Source: DATKFM01 sp963810485 (GTDB lineage: Bacteria > Pseudomonadota > Alphaproteobacteria > Dongiales > Dongiaceae). Taken from it: 64,000 bases of DNA. Shown here one piece after another: positions 38,832 to 46,494 of the stretch. Every line of letters starts with the position of its first letter. Position 1 is the first letter of the stretch. The stretch is from contig CAWENQ010000002.1 in NCBI GenBank assembly GCA_963810485.1, positions 297,408-361,407 of the forward strand, given 5' to 3'. The translations under genes were made by a program, and so were the position numbers. The notes beneath the pieces were generated by a model that saw only the letters and a program-made list of their open reading frames with translations, did not search any database and was not told the DNA's origin.

Positions 38832-40079
38832 TCACACTCCCTTGCCGATCCAGGGCCGCAACTCCGCGCGCGGCATGCGATGACGATTACCACAGGCGGC
38901 GCAATCCTGCATCAGCCGGGCCGCCAGGGCCGGCCCGCGCCGCTGCCGCGTCAGCTCCAGAAGGCCGAGCCGCGACATGGCGCCCACCCAGACCGGATGG
39001 GGATCGGCAGCGGCGGCCTTGCGCAGCGAGTCCACCACACTCTGCCGCAGCTGACGTGACCGAAGGTCGATGAAATCGACGACGATGATGCCGCCGATAT
39101 TGCGCAAGCGAATCTGGCGGGCAATTTCGGCCACGGCATCGAGATTGACCTTTAGCAGGCTGCGCTCGGCCTTGGCGCCGACGCCCTCGAGCCGCGCCTG
39201 GCCGCTATCGACATCGATGACAGTCATCGCCTTGGTGTCGTCAATGTGGAGCACGACGCCGGAGGAGAGGGTGACGCTGCCGTTCAACGCCTCGTCGATC
39301 TGCTCTTCCAACTCGGCAACCGAGGGCAGCCAATCGCGGCGGGGATGGAAAGTCACTTTCTCAGCCAGCGCAGGATCGAGCGTTTTGCAAAGCATCTCAG
39401 CCTGCGCCGCTGCGACGCGTGTGTCGGCGCAGATCTCCGCAACAGAGGGACCGATGCTACGCAGGAGATCCACGACCGGATCGCGACCCGGCTGTAGTGT
39501 TCGCGGCGCCGTTGCTGCCGCTGCCTTCTGATCGATCAACGCCCATTGCGAGCGCAACACTTCGGCCTCCGCCCGCATCTGCTTGGGATCGGCACCAGCC
39601 GCCGCGCGCCGCGGATTCATCCCGCGTTTGCCGTCGCCCAGCGACTCCAGGGCGCGCTGCAGGCGCTGCTTCTCATTCTCGGCGATCGGATCGGGAAACA
39701 CCGTGTTCTTGGCATAGGGCGAATAGGACAGCCGATAGCCCGCCATGACGGGCCGCGCGGTCAGGCGCATCTGCTTGCCGCCGTACGGCTCCCGCGTCAC
39801 CTGGACGATCAGCTTCTGTCCCTCGGTCAGATTCGCCGGCGCATCCGACAGCGGCAGGAAGCCCTGCTGACCGCCGCCGCAATCGACGAACGCCGCTTCC
39901 AGCGGCCGGTCGATCTTGGCGAGCCGGCCCAGCGAAATCTGGCCGATCACCGAGGGCGTGTCATTCGGCAGCAGCAGGAAATCGCAGAGGCGGTCGCCCT
40001 GCACCACGCAGACGCGGCGGCCGGTGGCGCTGGAGGCAATCAACAGGCGCAACGGCGGCCCATCGCGGCGCGCCGTCAT
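38832..40079 (-). CDS. rng: Ribonuclease E/G family protein
   Basis: RNase G-type endoribonuclease of about 415 residues from ATG 40079, whose ATGA overlaps the maf stop. It has an S1-like N-terminal region (GQISLGRLAKIDRPLEAAFV, GGGQQGFLPLSD). The catalytic core follows: VLHIDDTKAMTVIDVDSGQA with the Mg-binding aspartates, then RLRNIGGIIVVDFIDL. The C-terminus has a CAACG Cys pair (about residue 395) resembling the zinc-link of the family. The protein is shorter than E. coli RNase G (489), which is common in alphaproteobacterial RNase E/G-like members. Confidence 0.9.
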   Translation of the reverse strand: MTARRDGPPLRLLIASSATGRRVCVVQGDRLCDFLLLPNDTPSVIGQISLGRLAKIDRPLEAAFVDCGGGQQGFLPLSDAPANLTEGQKLIVQVTREPYGGKQMRLTARPVMAGYRLSYSPYAKNTVFPDPIAENEKQRLQRALESLGDGKRGMNPRRAAAGADPKQMRAEAEVLRSQWALIDQKAAAATAPRTLQPGRDPVVDLLRSIGPSVAEICADTRVAAAQAEMLCKTLDPALAEKVTFHPRRDWLPSVAELEEQIDEALNGSVTLSSGVVLHIDDTKAMTVIDVDSGQARLEGVGAKAERSLLKVNLDAVAEIARQIRLRNIGGIIVVDFIDLRSRQLRQSVVDSLRKAAAADPHPVWVGAMSRLGLLELTRQRRGPALAARLMQDCAACGNRHRMPRAELRPWIGKGV

Positions 40080-40669
40080 AGGAGAAAGCCGGACCCGTGC
40101 AGCATCGCCACGCAATCGCTGAGGGAAAGGCCGACGACATTTGAATAGGACCCGCCAATCCAGGGGATCAGCGCAGCCGCCCGTCCCTGTATGCCATAAC
40201 CGCCCGCTTTGCCCTGCCATTCGCCGGACGTGATATAGGCTTCGATCTCCTGCGGCGACAGGCGCTTGAATGAAACCTGCGTTGTCACCACGCGCAGATT
40301 CTCGCGGCCGTTGGGCGCGATGACGGCGATGCCGCCGATCACCCGGTGGCGCCGACCCGACAGGAGCTCGAGACAGCGCCGTGCCGTCGCCGCGTCGTCA
40401 GCTTTCGGCAGCAGTCGCCGGCCGCAAGCGACCACCGTGTCAGCCGCAAGGATGAACGCACCGGGATGGCGGACCGCCACCGGCCGCGCCTTGGCCAGCG
40501 CGATGCGCCGCGCGTAGCTCGCCGGCGTTTCCCGCAGCTTCGGCGTTTCATCGATATCGGCAGGATCGATCGCAGACGGCGTCAAGCCGATCTGCAGCAG
40601 CAACTCGCGCCGCCGCGGCGAGGCGGAAGCCAGCACCAGGCGGCTCGGTTGCACAGAGACTTGTTCCAT
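40076..40669 (-). CDS. maf: Maf family nucleoside triphosphate pyrophosphatase
   Basis: House-cleaning NTP pyrophosphatase (dTTP/UTP or modified nucleotides), 197 residues. It opens with LVLASASPRRRELLLQIGL (residues 11-29), the Maf signature, followed by ETPASYARRIALAKA, ILAADTVVACGRRLLPKA (catalytic Asp, about 74) and GEWQGKAGGYGIQGRAAALI. The length matches the YhdE-like subgroup. It starts 10 bases after the infA stop and overlaps the ribonuclease start. Confidence 0.94.
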   Translation of the reverse strand: MEQVSVQPSRLVLASASPRRRELLLQIGLTPSAIDPADIDETPKLRETPASYARRIALAKARPVAVRHPGAFILAADTVVACGRRLLPKADDAATARRCLELLSGRRHRVIGGIAVIAPNGRENLRVVTTQVSFKRLSPQEIEAYITSGEWQGKAGGYGIQGRAAALIPWIGGSYSNVVGLSLSDCVAMLHGSGFLL

Positions 40670-40679
40670 CCGAACCGGC

Positions 40680-40898
40680 CTATTTGAACCGGAACGTAAT
40701 GCGTCCCTTGGTGAGATCGTATGGCGTCATCTCGACATTGACGCGGTCGCCTGCCAGGACACGAATGCGGTTCTTCCGCATCTTGCCGGAGGTATGTGCG
40801 AGCACCTGGTGTTCATTGTCCAGCTTGACCCTGAACATGGCGTTCGGCAGCAGTTCCATTACCGTCCCCGCGAACTCGATAAGGTCTTCCTTTGGCAT
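40680..40898 (-). CDS. infA: Translation initiation factor IF-1
   Basis: Seventy-two residues, the standard bacterial IF-1: MPKEDLIEFAGTVMELLPNA, then FRVKLDNEHQVLAHTSGKMR, and ending DLTKGRITFRFK. It is an OB-fold factor that binds the 30S A-site during initiation. It lies between a low-molecular-weight phosphatase-like gene and maf. Confidence 0.98.
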   Translation of the reverse strand: MPKEDLIEFAGTVMELLPNAMFRVKLDNEHQVLAHTSGKMRKNRIRVLAGDRVNVEMTPYDLTKGRITFRFK

Positions 40899-40997
40899 TC
40901 ACGTCCCTTGGCCAATGTCGCCGCCCCCTTTGCGCGGCCCTTCGAGGCGCGAATACTAGCGCCAAGGCCAAGGACCTGAAAACCCCCACGAAAGTCG

Positions 40998-41441
40998 TTA
41001 AAAAGCGGGGACCAGCGCGGCCGGAAACCGCTGCCGGATGCGCCGCATCAATTGATCCCGGACCTCGCGATAGGCATCCATCCGCACCTCGCGGTTGCCC
41101 TCGATCAGGCTGGGATCGAAAGTGTTCCAGAACTCTACCTCGCACGCCATGGTGCGCGTCATTTCCAGCGCCGAGTGATGCGCTTCCGGTGACATGGAGA
41201 TGATGAGGTCGAAGGACGTGTCTTCCAGAATGTCGAAGGTCTTGGGCCGGTGGCGGCTGATATCGATGCCGATCTCGTCCATCGCCGCGACGGCGAAGGG
41301 ATCCAACTCGCCGCCACGCACGCCCACGGAATCGACGAAGACATGCTTGCCGTGGAGCATCTTGAGGATGCCCTCCGCCATCGGCGAACGAAGGGCATTC
41401 TGCGTGCAACAGAACAGGACGCTGCCGGGAAGATCCGCCAT
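40998..41441 (-). CDS. Low-molecular-weight phosphotyrosine phosphatase / arsenate reductase-like protein
   Basis: LMW-PTP fold protein of about 147 residues from ATG 41441, 8 bases after the UPF0262 stop. The P-loop region reads VLFCCTQNALRSPMAEGIL: Cys followed by T-Q-N-A-L-R-S, close to the C-x5-R-S active site (Cys about 12, Arg about 18). SPEAHHSALEMTR lies in the mid part. A separate general-acid Asp segment (FWNTFDPSLIEG) is at about residue 112. In this conserved alphaproteobacterial cluster the protein is usually annotated as a phosphatase of unknown substrate. Confidence 0.88.
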   Translation of the reverse strand: MADLPGSVLFCCTQNALRSPMAEGILKMLHGKHVFVDSVGVRGGELDPFAVAAMDEIGIDISRHRPKTFDILEDTSFDLIISMSPEAHHSALEMTRTMACEVEFWNTFDPSLIEGNREVRMDAYREVRDQLMRRIRQRFPAALVPAF

Positions 41442-41449
41442 GCCGGCCG

Positions 41450-41938
41450 TCAGCCCCTGATGTGCAGAACGCAAATCAAGGTGAAGAGCCGCCGGGCGGT
41501 ATTGCCGTCGACTTCGATCTTGCCGGCCAGCCGCTCCTTCAGCAGATCGGCGCCTTCGTCATGCAGGCCGCGCCGGCCCATGTCGATAGCCTCGATCTGC
41601 GAGGGCGAGGAGGTCTTGATCGCCGCATAGTAGCTTTCACAGACCGTGAAGTAGTCCTTCACCACCCGGCGGAACGGCCCGAGCGCCAGCATGACCTTGC
41701 CGACGGGATCGTCGCTCTCACGGCGGATATCGAAGACCAGGCGCCCTTCCTCGATTCCCAGATGCAGATTGTAGGGCCCGCCCGTGCTGCCCACGGGAAT
41801 AAACAGATTCTCCTCAATCAGGTCATAGATCGCTACCGCGCGCTCGTGCTCGACCTCGGCACTACGACGCACCACCGAATGCTCGTCCAGCGAGACATTG
41901 GCAATGCGGTGGTTGGGGGGAGGATCGGACTCGCTCAC
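41450..41938 (-). CDS. UPF0262 family protein
   Basis: Protein of 162 residues belonging to a family essentially confined to alphaproteobacteria: IANVSLDEHSVVRRSAEVEH at the N-terminus, AIYDLIEENLFIPVGS, GPFRRVVKDYFTVCESYYAA, and a C-terminal ARRLFTLICVLHIRG. The function is unknown. In relatives it is usually flanked by hisD upstream and a LMW phosphatase downstream; here the upstream neighbour is DUF2948 directly. Confidence 0.93.
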   Translation of the reverse strand: MSESDPPPNHRIANVSLDEHSVVRRSAEVEHERAVAIYDLIEENLFIPVGSTGGPYNLHLGIEEGRLVFDIRRESDDPVGKVMLALGPFRRVVKDYFTVCESYYAAIKTSSPSQIEAIDMGRRGLHDEGADLLKERLAGKIEVDGNTARRLFTLICVLHIRG

Positions 41939-42045
41939 ACCGGGTCTCGTTTACGCCAGGGGACCCGGCGGGCGGTTCGACCGGCGGGAATGGGCAAGGC
42001 CCCGGCTACAATACGCTGACGGCCGGGTTTTGTAAGGCTGGCTCG

Positions 42046-42544
42046 CTAACGGGGGCCCGTGTCTTCGGGGTGGTGTGGGCGGCGCCGGGTGGGCCATGAT
42101 TGGCCGAAATCCTGCAAAAAGCAGCGTAGCGCGCCGATCTCCAGCTTGATGATCCCGCCGCCGGCGAACAGCAGCATGACCGCGCCGGGCTCGCTATGGA
42201 TGGTCAGCAGGGCGAGGATATCCTCACGCTTGCGCATGTCGATCTGCTTGCTGCGCACGGCCGTGACATTCTCGAAGGTGAGGCCGCAGAGCACCCGCTC
42301 ATAGACCGGGCCGCTGTCGTTCTGATCCCAGAAGGGCGCGTCCTTGCCGTCTGCGGGGGTTGGGCTGCGCCTCGCCCTCCGGCGCCTGGTCCCAGCGGAA
42401 GCGGTTCAGCGCCAGGACGAAGCGCTGTTCGTCCTGCAGGAACGCCATCTCGCCCACGGGCACCAGGGCGTCCTGGCAGATCGCGGCAATGACCTGCAGA
42501 TCCTCCGCGTCGGCGGCGCTGAGCTTGAGGAGGGCGTCGCTCAT
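42046..42544 (-). CDS. DUF2948 family protein, broken by a homopolymer insertion
   Basis: Small protein of about 165 residues of unknown function, typical of alphaproteobacteria. The first frame gives LKLSAADAEDLQVIAAICQD and EQRFVLALNRFRWDQAP. The frame is lost at the CCCCC run on the coding strand (plus 42355-42359). With four Cs it continues P-A-D-G-K-D-A-P-F-W-D into VYERVLCGLTFENVTAVRSK and the conserved end FAGGGIIKLEIGALRCFLQD. The ATG (42544) overlaps the murA stop, as in relatives. The C-terminal PTRRRPHHPED is family-typical. Confidence 0.85.
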
Positions 42545-43815
42545 TCTTTCAACCGTTCGATCTGGGCGCCGCAGGCCGAGAGCTTGTCCACCAGCCGCTC
42601 ATAGCCGCGGTCCAGATGATAGACGCGGTTCAGCACCGTCTGCCCTTCGGCCGCCAGCCCGGCGATCACCAGCGACACTGAGGCGCGGAGATCGGTCGCC
42701 ATGACAGGCGCGCCGGTCAGACGCTTGACCCCGCGGATCATGGCCGACGCGCCATGCACATTGATGTTGGCGCCCATGCGGCAGAGCTCGGGCACATGCA
42801 TGAAGCGGTTCTCGAATATCGTCTCCGTCACCATCGCTGCGCCGCTGGCCGAAGTCATCAGCGCCATGAACTGCGCCTGCAGATCGGTGGGAAAGCCGGG
42901 GAACGGCTCGGTCATCACATCGACGCCCATCAGCTCGCCATTGGCGCGCTTGGCGCGGAACCCAGCCGCCGTCGGCGTGATTGCCACGCCGGCGCGGGTC
43001 AAGGTCTCGGCAACCGCCCCGATGTGGTCCACCTGGGCGCCCACCAGCTCGATATCGCCGTCGGTGACCGCGGCCGCCATGGCGAAGGTGCCGGTTTCGA
43101 TCCGGTCGGCGATAACCGCATGGGTCGCGCCATGCAGCCGGTCGACGCCTTGCACAGTCAGCGTGTCGGTGCCGACGCCGCCGATCTGCGCGCCCATGGC
43201 GATAAGGCAGTGCACGAGATCGCCGATCTCCGGCTCGCGCGCGGCGTTCACCAGCACGGTTTCACCCCGCGCCAGCGCGGCTGCCATCAAAAGATTCTCG
43301 GTGGCGCCGACAGATACGTTGGGGAACACGATGCGGGCGCCGGACAGGCCCTTCGGCGCCGTCGCCTCCACATAGCCATCCACCAGCTCGATTACCGCGC
43401 CCATCTGGGTCAACCCCTTCAGGTGCAGATCGATGGGACGGGTACCGATGGCGCAGCCGCCAGGCAGTGAAACTTTCGCCTTGCGCTCGCGCGCCAGCAG
43501 CGGGCCGAGCACCAGCACGGACGCGCGCATCTTGCGGACGAGATCGTAGGACGCGGTGGTATCGGTAATCTTCGGCACCTGGAGCTGGGTCCGCCGCGCC
43601 GGCCCGATGCCCTCCCCGAGCTCGATCTTGGCGCCGAGCTGCTCCAGCAGACCGGCCATGGTGGCGATGTCGCCGAGTTGCGGCAAGTTCTCCAGCCACA
43701 GCGGCTGGTCGGTCAGTAGCGCGGCCGCCATCAAGGGCAGTGCTGCGTTCTTGGCGCCGCTGACGGGGATTTGGCCTTCCAGCCGATGGCCGCCGATGAT
43801 TTTGATTCTGTCCAT
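42541..43815 (-). CDS. murA: UDP-N-acetylglucosamine 1-carboxyvinyltransferase
   Basis: First committed step of peptidoglycan synthesis: enolpyruvyl transfer from PEP to UDP-GlcNAc. It has 424 residues and two inside-out alpha/beta barrels. Visible: GQIPVSGAKNAALPLMAAAL (residues 14-33, with the conserved Lys-Asn) and RKMRASVLVLGPLLARERKA. The fosfomycin-target Cys region reads VSLPGGCAIGTRPIDLHLKG (Cys at about 119). DLRASVSLVIAGLAAEGQTV lies near the C-terminus. The active-site Cys is retained. Confidence 0.97.
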   Translation of the reverse strand: MDRIKIIGGHRLEGQIPVSGAKNAALPLMAAALLTDQPLWLENLPQLGDIATMAGLLEQLGAKIELGEGIGPARRTQLQVPKITDTTASYDLVRKMRASVLVLGPLLARERKAKVSLPGGCAIGTRPIDLHLKGLTQMGAVIELVDGYVEATAPKGLSGARIVFPNVSVGATENLLMAAALARGETVLVNAAREPEIGDLVHCLIAMGAQIGGVGTDTLTVQGVDRLHGATHAVIADRIETGTFAMAAAVTDGDIELVGAQVDHIGAVAETLTRAGVAITPTAAGFRAKRANGELMGVDVMTEPFPGFPTDLQAQFMALMTSASGAAMVTETIFENRFMHVPELCRMGANINVHGASAMIRGVKRLTGAPVMATDLRASVSLVIAGLAAEGQTVLNRVYHLDRGYERLVDKLSACGAQIERLKE

Positions 43816-43856
43816 GATCTCAGGTTACCGAATTTTGCTTGTGCGTCGCGCTGAGG

Positions 43857-44412
43857 TCACAGCTTCGGCAGCGTGACGCCGCGCTGCTTCATATATTTGC
43901 CGGCACGGTCGGCATAGGAGACTTCGCAGGGCCTGTCCCCCTTCAGGAACAGGAACTGGCAGGCGCCTTCGTTGGCATAGATGCGCGCCGGCAGCGGCGT
44001 GGTGTTGGAGAATTCCAGGGTCACATGCCCCTCCCATTCCGGCTCCAGCGGCGTGACATTGACGATGATGCCGCAGCGCGCATAGGTGGATTTTCCGAGG
44101 CAGATGACCAGCACGTCGCGTGGCACGCGGAAATACTCCACCGTGCGGGCAAGCGCGAAGCTGTTGGGCGGGATGATGCAGACATCGGTTTTCCGGTCGA
44201 CGAAGCTGGCGGTGGAGAAATGCTTGGGATCGACGACGGCGCTGTCCACATTGGTGAAGATCTTGAACTCGTCGGCCACCCGTGCGTCATAGCCATAGGA
44301 GGACAGGCCGAAGGAGATCACGCCTTCGCGCTTCTGGCTTTCGACGAACGGCTCGATCATGGCCGTGCTTTGTGGCCATTTCGCGGATCCAGCGATCGGA
44401 CATGATGGGCAT
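43857..44412 (-). CDS. dcd: dCTP deaminase, broken near its N-terminus by a 1-base insertion
   Basis: Deaminates dCTP to dUTP for thymidylate supply; trimeric dUTPase fold. The main frame starts at MIEPFVESQKREGVISFGLS and contains the nucleotide site STYARCGIIVNVTPLEPEWE and EGACQFLFLKGDRPC. The normal N-terminus MPIMSDRWIREMATKHG lies upstream in another frame behind an AGGAAGG ribosome-binding site (ATG 44412). Removing one C from CACGGCCATGATC (plus about 44362) fuses them into the standard length of about 184 residues. The gene is next to murA, as in many alphaproteobacteria. Confidence 0.92.
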
Positions 44413-44620
44413 AGGGTGGCCTTCCTGTGGCGCCGGGACCGGCAGCACCTTCCCGGCGTGGGAGGCGCTGCCTCGGCAGGCGGTTCTACTTGATGGGAGG
44501 GGCCGCCTCAAGGCGGCAGGGCGGCGGCCGTGGGCGGCTCGCAAGGCGGAAATTATCCAGACGGAAGAAGGGGTTTGCCGGGGCGGCGGACAGGACCGCG
44601 GCGCGGCGGGCGCTGTGGGA

Positions 44621-44809
44621 TCAGCGCGGTGGCTTGTCGGCCGTACTGGCCGAATCGCCGGTGGCCGGAAACTCGCCGGCGGCGGAGTCCGGTCCGTCCG
44701 CCCGCGAGCGTTGCTGCGCCTTCCGGCGGGCCAAATTCTGCCGCAGCGCTTGTGCCTCCCGCTGCTCCCGGGAGGGCTTCTTTTGCGGTTGATCCCTGTT
44801 GTCAGTCAC
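44621..44809 (-). CDS. Small basic protein of unknown function
   Basis: A 62-residue protein starting at GTG 44809 (a 5' extension to 44869 is possible). It is rich in Arg, Gln, Ala and Lys: PKKPSREQREAQALRQNLAR, then RKAQQRSRADGP, with a disordered acidic tail. Short Arg/Gln-rich proteins of this type often lie in the dcd-murA neighbourhood of alphaproteobacteria, but I cannot name the family. The gap to dcd holds no other gene. Confidence 0.45.
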   Translation of the reverse strand: MTDNRDQPQKKPSREQREAQALRQNLARRKAQQRSRADGPDSAAGEFPATGDSASTADKPPR

Positions 44810-44988
44810 GCCACTGCTTCTTTCTCCGAGCCTGTTCCCGGCCAAAGTTCTAGGCCGAAAGTACCGCAATGTCAGCCGAACAAGGTGAGGAAATCATCGG
44901 CGGGGCAGGCAGTTACCGGCCGGCGGGGGTGCGGGCCGCTTGCTTGCCAGTGCCACCCCCGTATGGCATGTTCCGCCCCCTCGACGGA

Positions 44989-45063
44989 GCCGCCGTAGCT
45001 CAGTGGTAGAGCGCGCCCTTGGTAAGGGCGAGGTCGATAGTTCAATCCTATTCGGCGGCACCA
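44989..45063 (+). tRNA. tRNA-Thr (GGT)
   Basis: A complete 75-base cloverleaf with encoded CCA. Acceptor stem GCCGCCG/CGGCGGC. Anticodon arm CGCCC-TTGGTAA-GGGCG gives anticodon GGT. T-arm is intact. Prophage genes begin 25 bases beyond its 3' end, so it is a likely attachment site. Confidence 0.97.
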
Positions 45064-45087
45064 TTTCCCAAAGAAAATCACGGTCGC

Positions 45088-45306
45088 TCAGTTCGGACAG
45101 TCGTCGCGGCAAAGACATTCGTACTTGCCGTTCAGCACATCGATCTGTTTGAGCGTTTCCGGCGTATCCTGGTCGGCCGCGTAGATTGGCTCGTAGATCA
45201 GGCAGAAATCATGGACGGCGGTACTTCCGCCGCACCCGCTCAGCCCAAGCGGCATCGCTACCGCTGCGAGCAGCCTCCGCCACCCGCTTTGCCTTGTCGA
45301 CGGCAT
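45088..45306 (-). CDS. Rz1-like outer-membrane spanin lipoprotein (embedded gene)
   Basis: A 72-residue lipoprotein. A positively charged N-terminus and hydrophobic stretch lead to the lipobox LGLSGC (Cys about residue 25), after which the short periplasmic domain carries two Cys residues (YECLCRDDC). The first third of the gene lies inside the Rz-like gene in a different frame, the classical Rz/Rz1 arrangement. The spanin pair fuses inner and outer membranes at the last step of lysis. The family FCLIYEPIYAADQDTPETLK is common in phages of alphaproteobacteria. Confidence 0.8.
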   Translation of the reverse strand: MPSTRQSGWRRLLAAVAMPLGLSGCGGSTAVHDFCLIYEPIYAADQDTPETLKQIDVLNGKYECLCRDDCPN

Positions 45307-45451
45307 CGAGAGCTCCTTTCTGATGCTCGATGATGACTTCCCGGCGGCCCGTTCGCGCCGCGCCGCGCTTGAGTGCGCGGATCATCAGGAAGAGGCCCGC
45401 CGACACCGCCGCCACGACGGCGGCAATGCCGGCGATCACGTTCAGGCTCAT
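45209..45451 (-). CDS. Rz-like inner-membrane spanin
   Basis: An 80-residue protein with an N-terminal membrane helix (MSLNVIAGIAAVVAAVSAGL, then FLMIRALKRG) and a helical, charged periplasmic part (HQKGALDAVDKAKRVAEAAR), as in i-spanins. Its 3' half overlaps the Rz1-like gene in another frame. It starts 7 bases after the holin stop. Confidence 0.7.
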   Translation of the reverse strand: MSLNVIAGIAAVVAAVSAGLFLMIRALKRGAARTGRREVIIEHQKGALDAVDKAKRVAEAARSGSDAAWAERVRRKYRRP

Positions 45452-45458
45452 GGCCGGC

Positions 45459-45644
45459 CTAGGCGGCGGTCGCGGAATTCGCGGCGCGCTTGGCGAAGAT
45501 CGACCAGAGCACGCCGCCGATGGCGATGACGCCCCCGATGACGGCCTGCAGCTCGCCGTCGCTGATCGTGCCGTTGGTCACCAGAAAGCCGCCGCCGAAG
45601 GTCAAAAGGTGACGGGTCAGTCCGCCGATCACATCCCAGTTCAT
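45459..45644 (-). CDS. Phage holin (Pam3-gp28-like)
   Basis: Sixty-one residues from ATG 45644 behind AAAGGAGA. It has two hydrophobic segments: HLLTFGGGFLVTNGTI and LQAVIGGVIAIGGVLWSIFA, separated by a short turn. The opening MNWDVIGGLTRHLLTF is the wording of Pam3-gp28-type putative holins. It follows the lysozyme gene by 17 bases and precedes the spanins, which supports a hole-forming role timing lysis. Confidence 0.75.
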   Translation of the reverse strand: MNWDVIGGLTRHLLTFGGGFLVTNGTISDGELQAVIGGVIAIGGVLWSIFAKRAANSATAA

Positions 45645-45661
45645 GGTCAGGTTCTCCTTTC

Positions 45662-46117
45662 CTAGAGGTCTTCGAGAAACAATTGCGCCTCCGCCAGGCG
45701 GCGGCGCGTGAGGCCCAAAAGCGGCCGGCCCCCAGCCTTGTTCCATTTCAGGAACTCGATCGCCGCTTCCTGGTCGCAGCCGGCATTGACAAGCGCCAAC
45801 AGCGTGCTGTCGCCGAGCCCCTCGGCCCGGCGGTCGGCGTCGATGTCCAATCCCACGTTGAAGGCGAAGCTGACGAGCGCGTCGAACTGCGACTGATTGA
45901 TCGGGCGTGTGACCAGTCGTGCGACGCCTAGCTCGAAGCCATCGAGATCGGCGCGCAATAGCGCCTCGGCGTCGCCGGGGCTGATCACCTGGCCGATGCG
46001 CGCCGTGCGTGTATGGCCGTAGCCGATAGTGACTACACCAACCGCATCGCGATAAGCCTGCAGGCGCAGGCCTTCATGGCGTTTGATCAGATCGACGCCC
46101 CGTTGCGAGATGCGCAC
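45662..46117 (-). CDS. Endolysin, GH24 phage lysozyme
   Basis: Muramidase of 151 residues starting at GTG 46117 (MRISQRGVDLIKRHEGLRLQ) with a GGGAG ribosome-binding site. The catalytic triad region is E-GLRLQAYRDAVGVVTIGYG: Glu (about residue 15), Asp (about 24) and Thr/Ser (about 30). The C-terminal GRPLLGLTRRRLAEAQLFLE is typical of T4/P22-type lysozymes. An apparently longer open frame (to 46390) arises only because an indel fuses it with the upstream gene, whose own stop (46120-46122) lies just before this start. Confidence 0.9.
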   Translation of the reverse strand: MRISQRGVDLIKRHEGLRLQAYRDAVGVVTIGYGHTRTARIGQVISPGDAEALLRADLDGFELGVARLVTRPINQSQFDALVSFAFNVGLDIDADRRAEGLGDSTLLALVNAGCDQEAAIEFLKWNKAGGRPLLGLTRRRLAEAQLFLEDL

Positions 46118-46119
46118 GC

Positions 46120-46390
46120 TCAGCTCCCGGAGATCCAATCCCTTATAACCGCGACGATACCGCCGGCGGTCCCCCCAGCCGCCAGCCCGGCGCCGGCCAG
46201 TAAGCCGACTGCACGGTTGCAGAGTCTGCTCTTGCGCAGCTCGAAGTTCACGCACGCTGGCATTGATTTCTCGGATCGATGTCCGGGTTTCGGCGCGGTC
46301 TTGTTCGCTTACCTCATGCGCCTGCTTCAGCTTGCCGATATCCTCTTTGATCTCCATCAACGAGGAGAGAACCATGCTCAAATCGGCCAT
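46120..46390 (-). CDS. Small coiled-coil membrane protein of the lysis module (frame broken)
   Basis: Starts MADLSMVLSSLMEIKEDIGK (ATG 46390), with a charged coiled-coil of about 55 residues. It continues in another frame as a glycine/alanine-rich membrane helix, NRAVGLLAGAGLAAGGTAGG, and IVAVIRDWISGS ending at 46120. The switch lies at about 46215-46222, on CAGACTCTGC (a GANTC site), and needs one added base. The corrected product of about 89 residues resembles DUF1515-like phage proteins next to endolysins. The helix suggests a second holin or antiholin, which is not proven. Confidence 0.6.
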
Positions 46391-46494
46391 GGGTCACCGC
46401 AATTCCAATGATGGTGGATTGCCGCAGACGACGGCGGCCACGGCGGCATACAGCGCCAGATCAGCGCTGAGCACTCGACAAGCGACCCCCGGAA

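Noticed and set aside
45662..46390. A 242-residue lysozyme with an N-terminal coiled-coil
   Set aside because: The linker is Arg-rich junk; another frame there encodes a membrane helix ending in its own stop just before the lysozyme GTG, so these are two genes.
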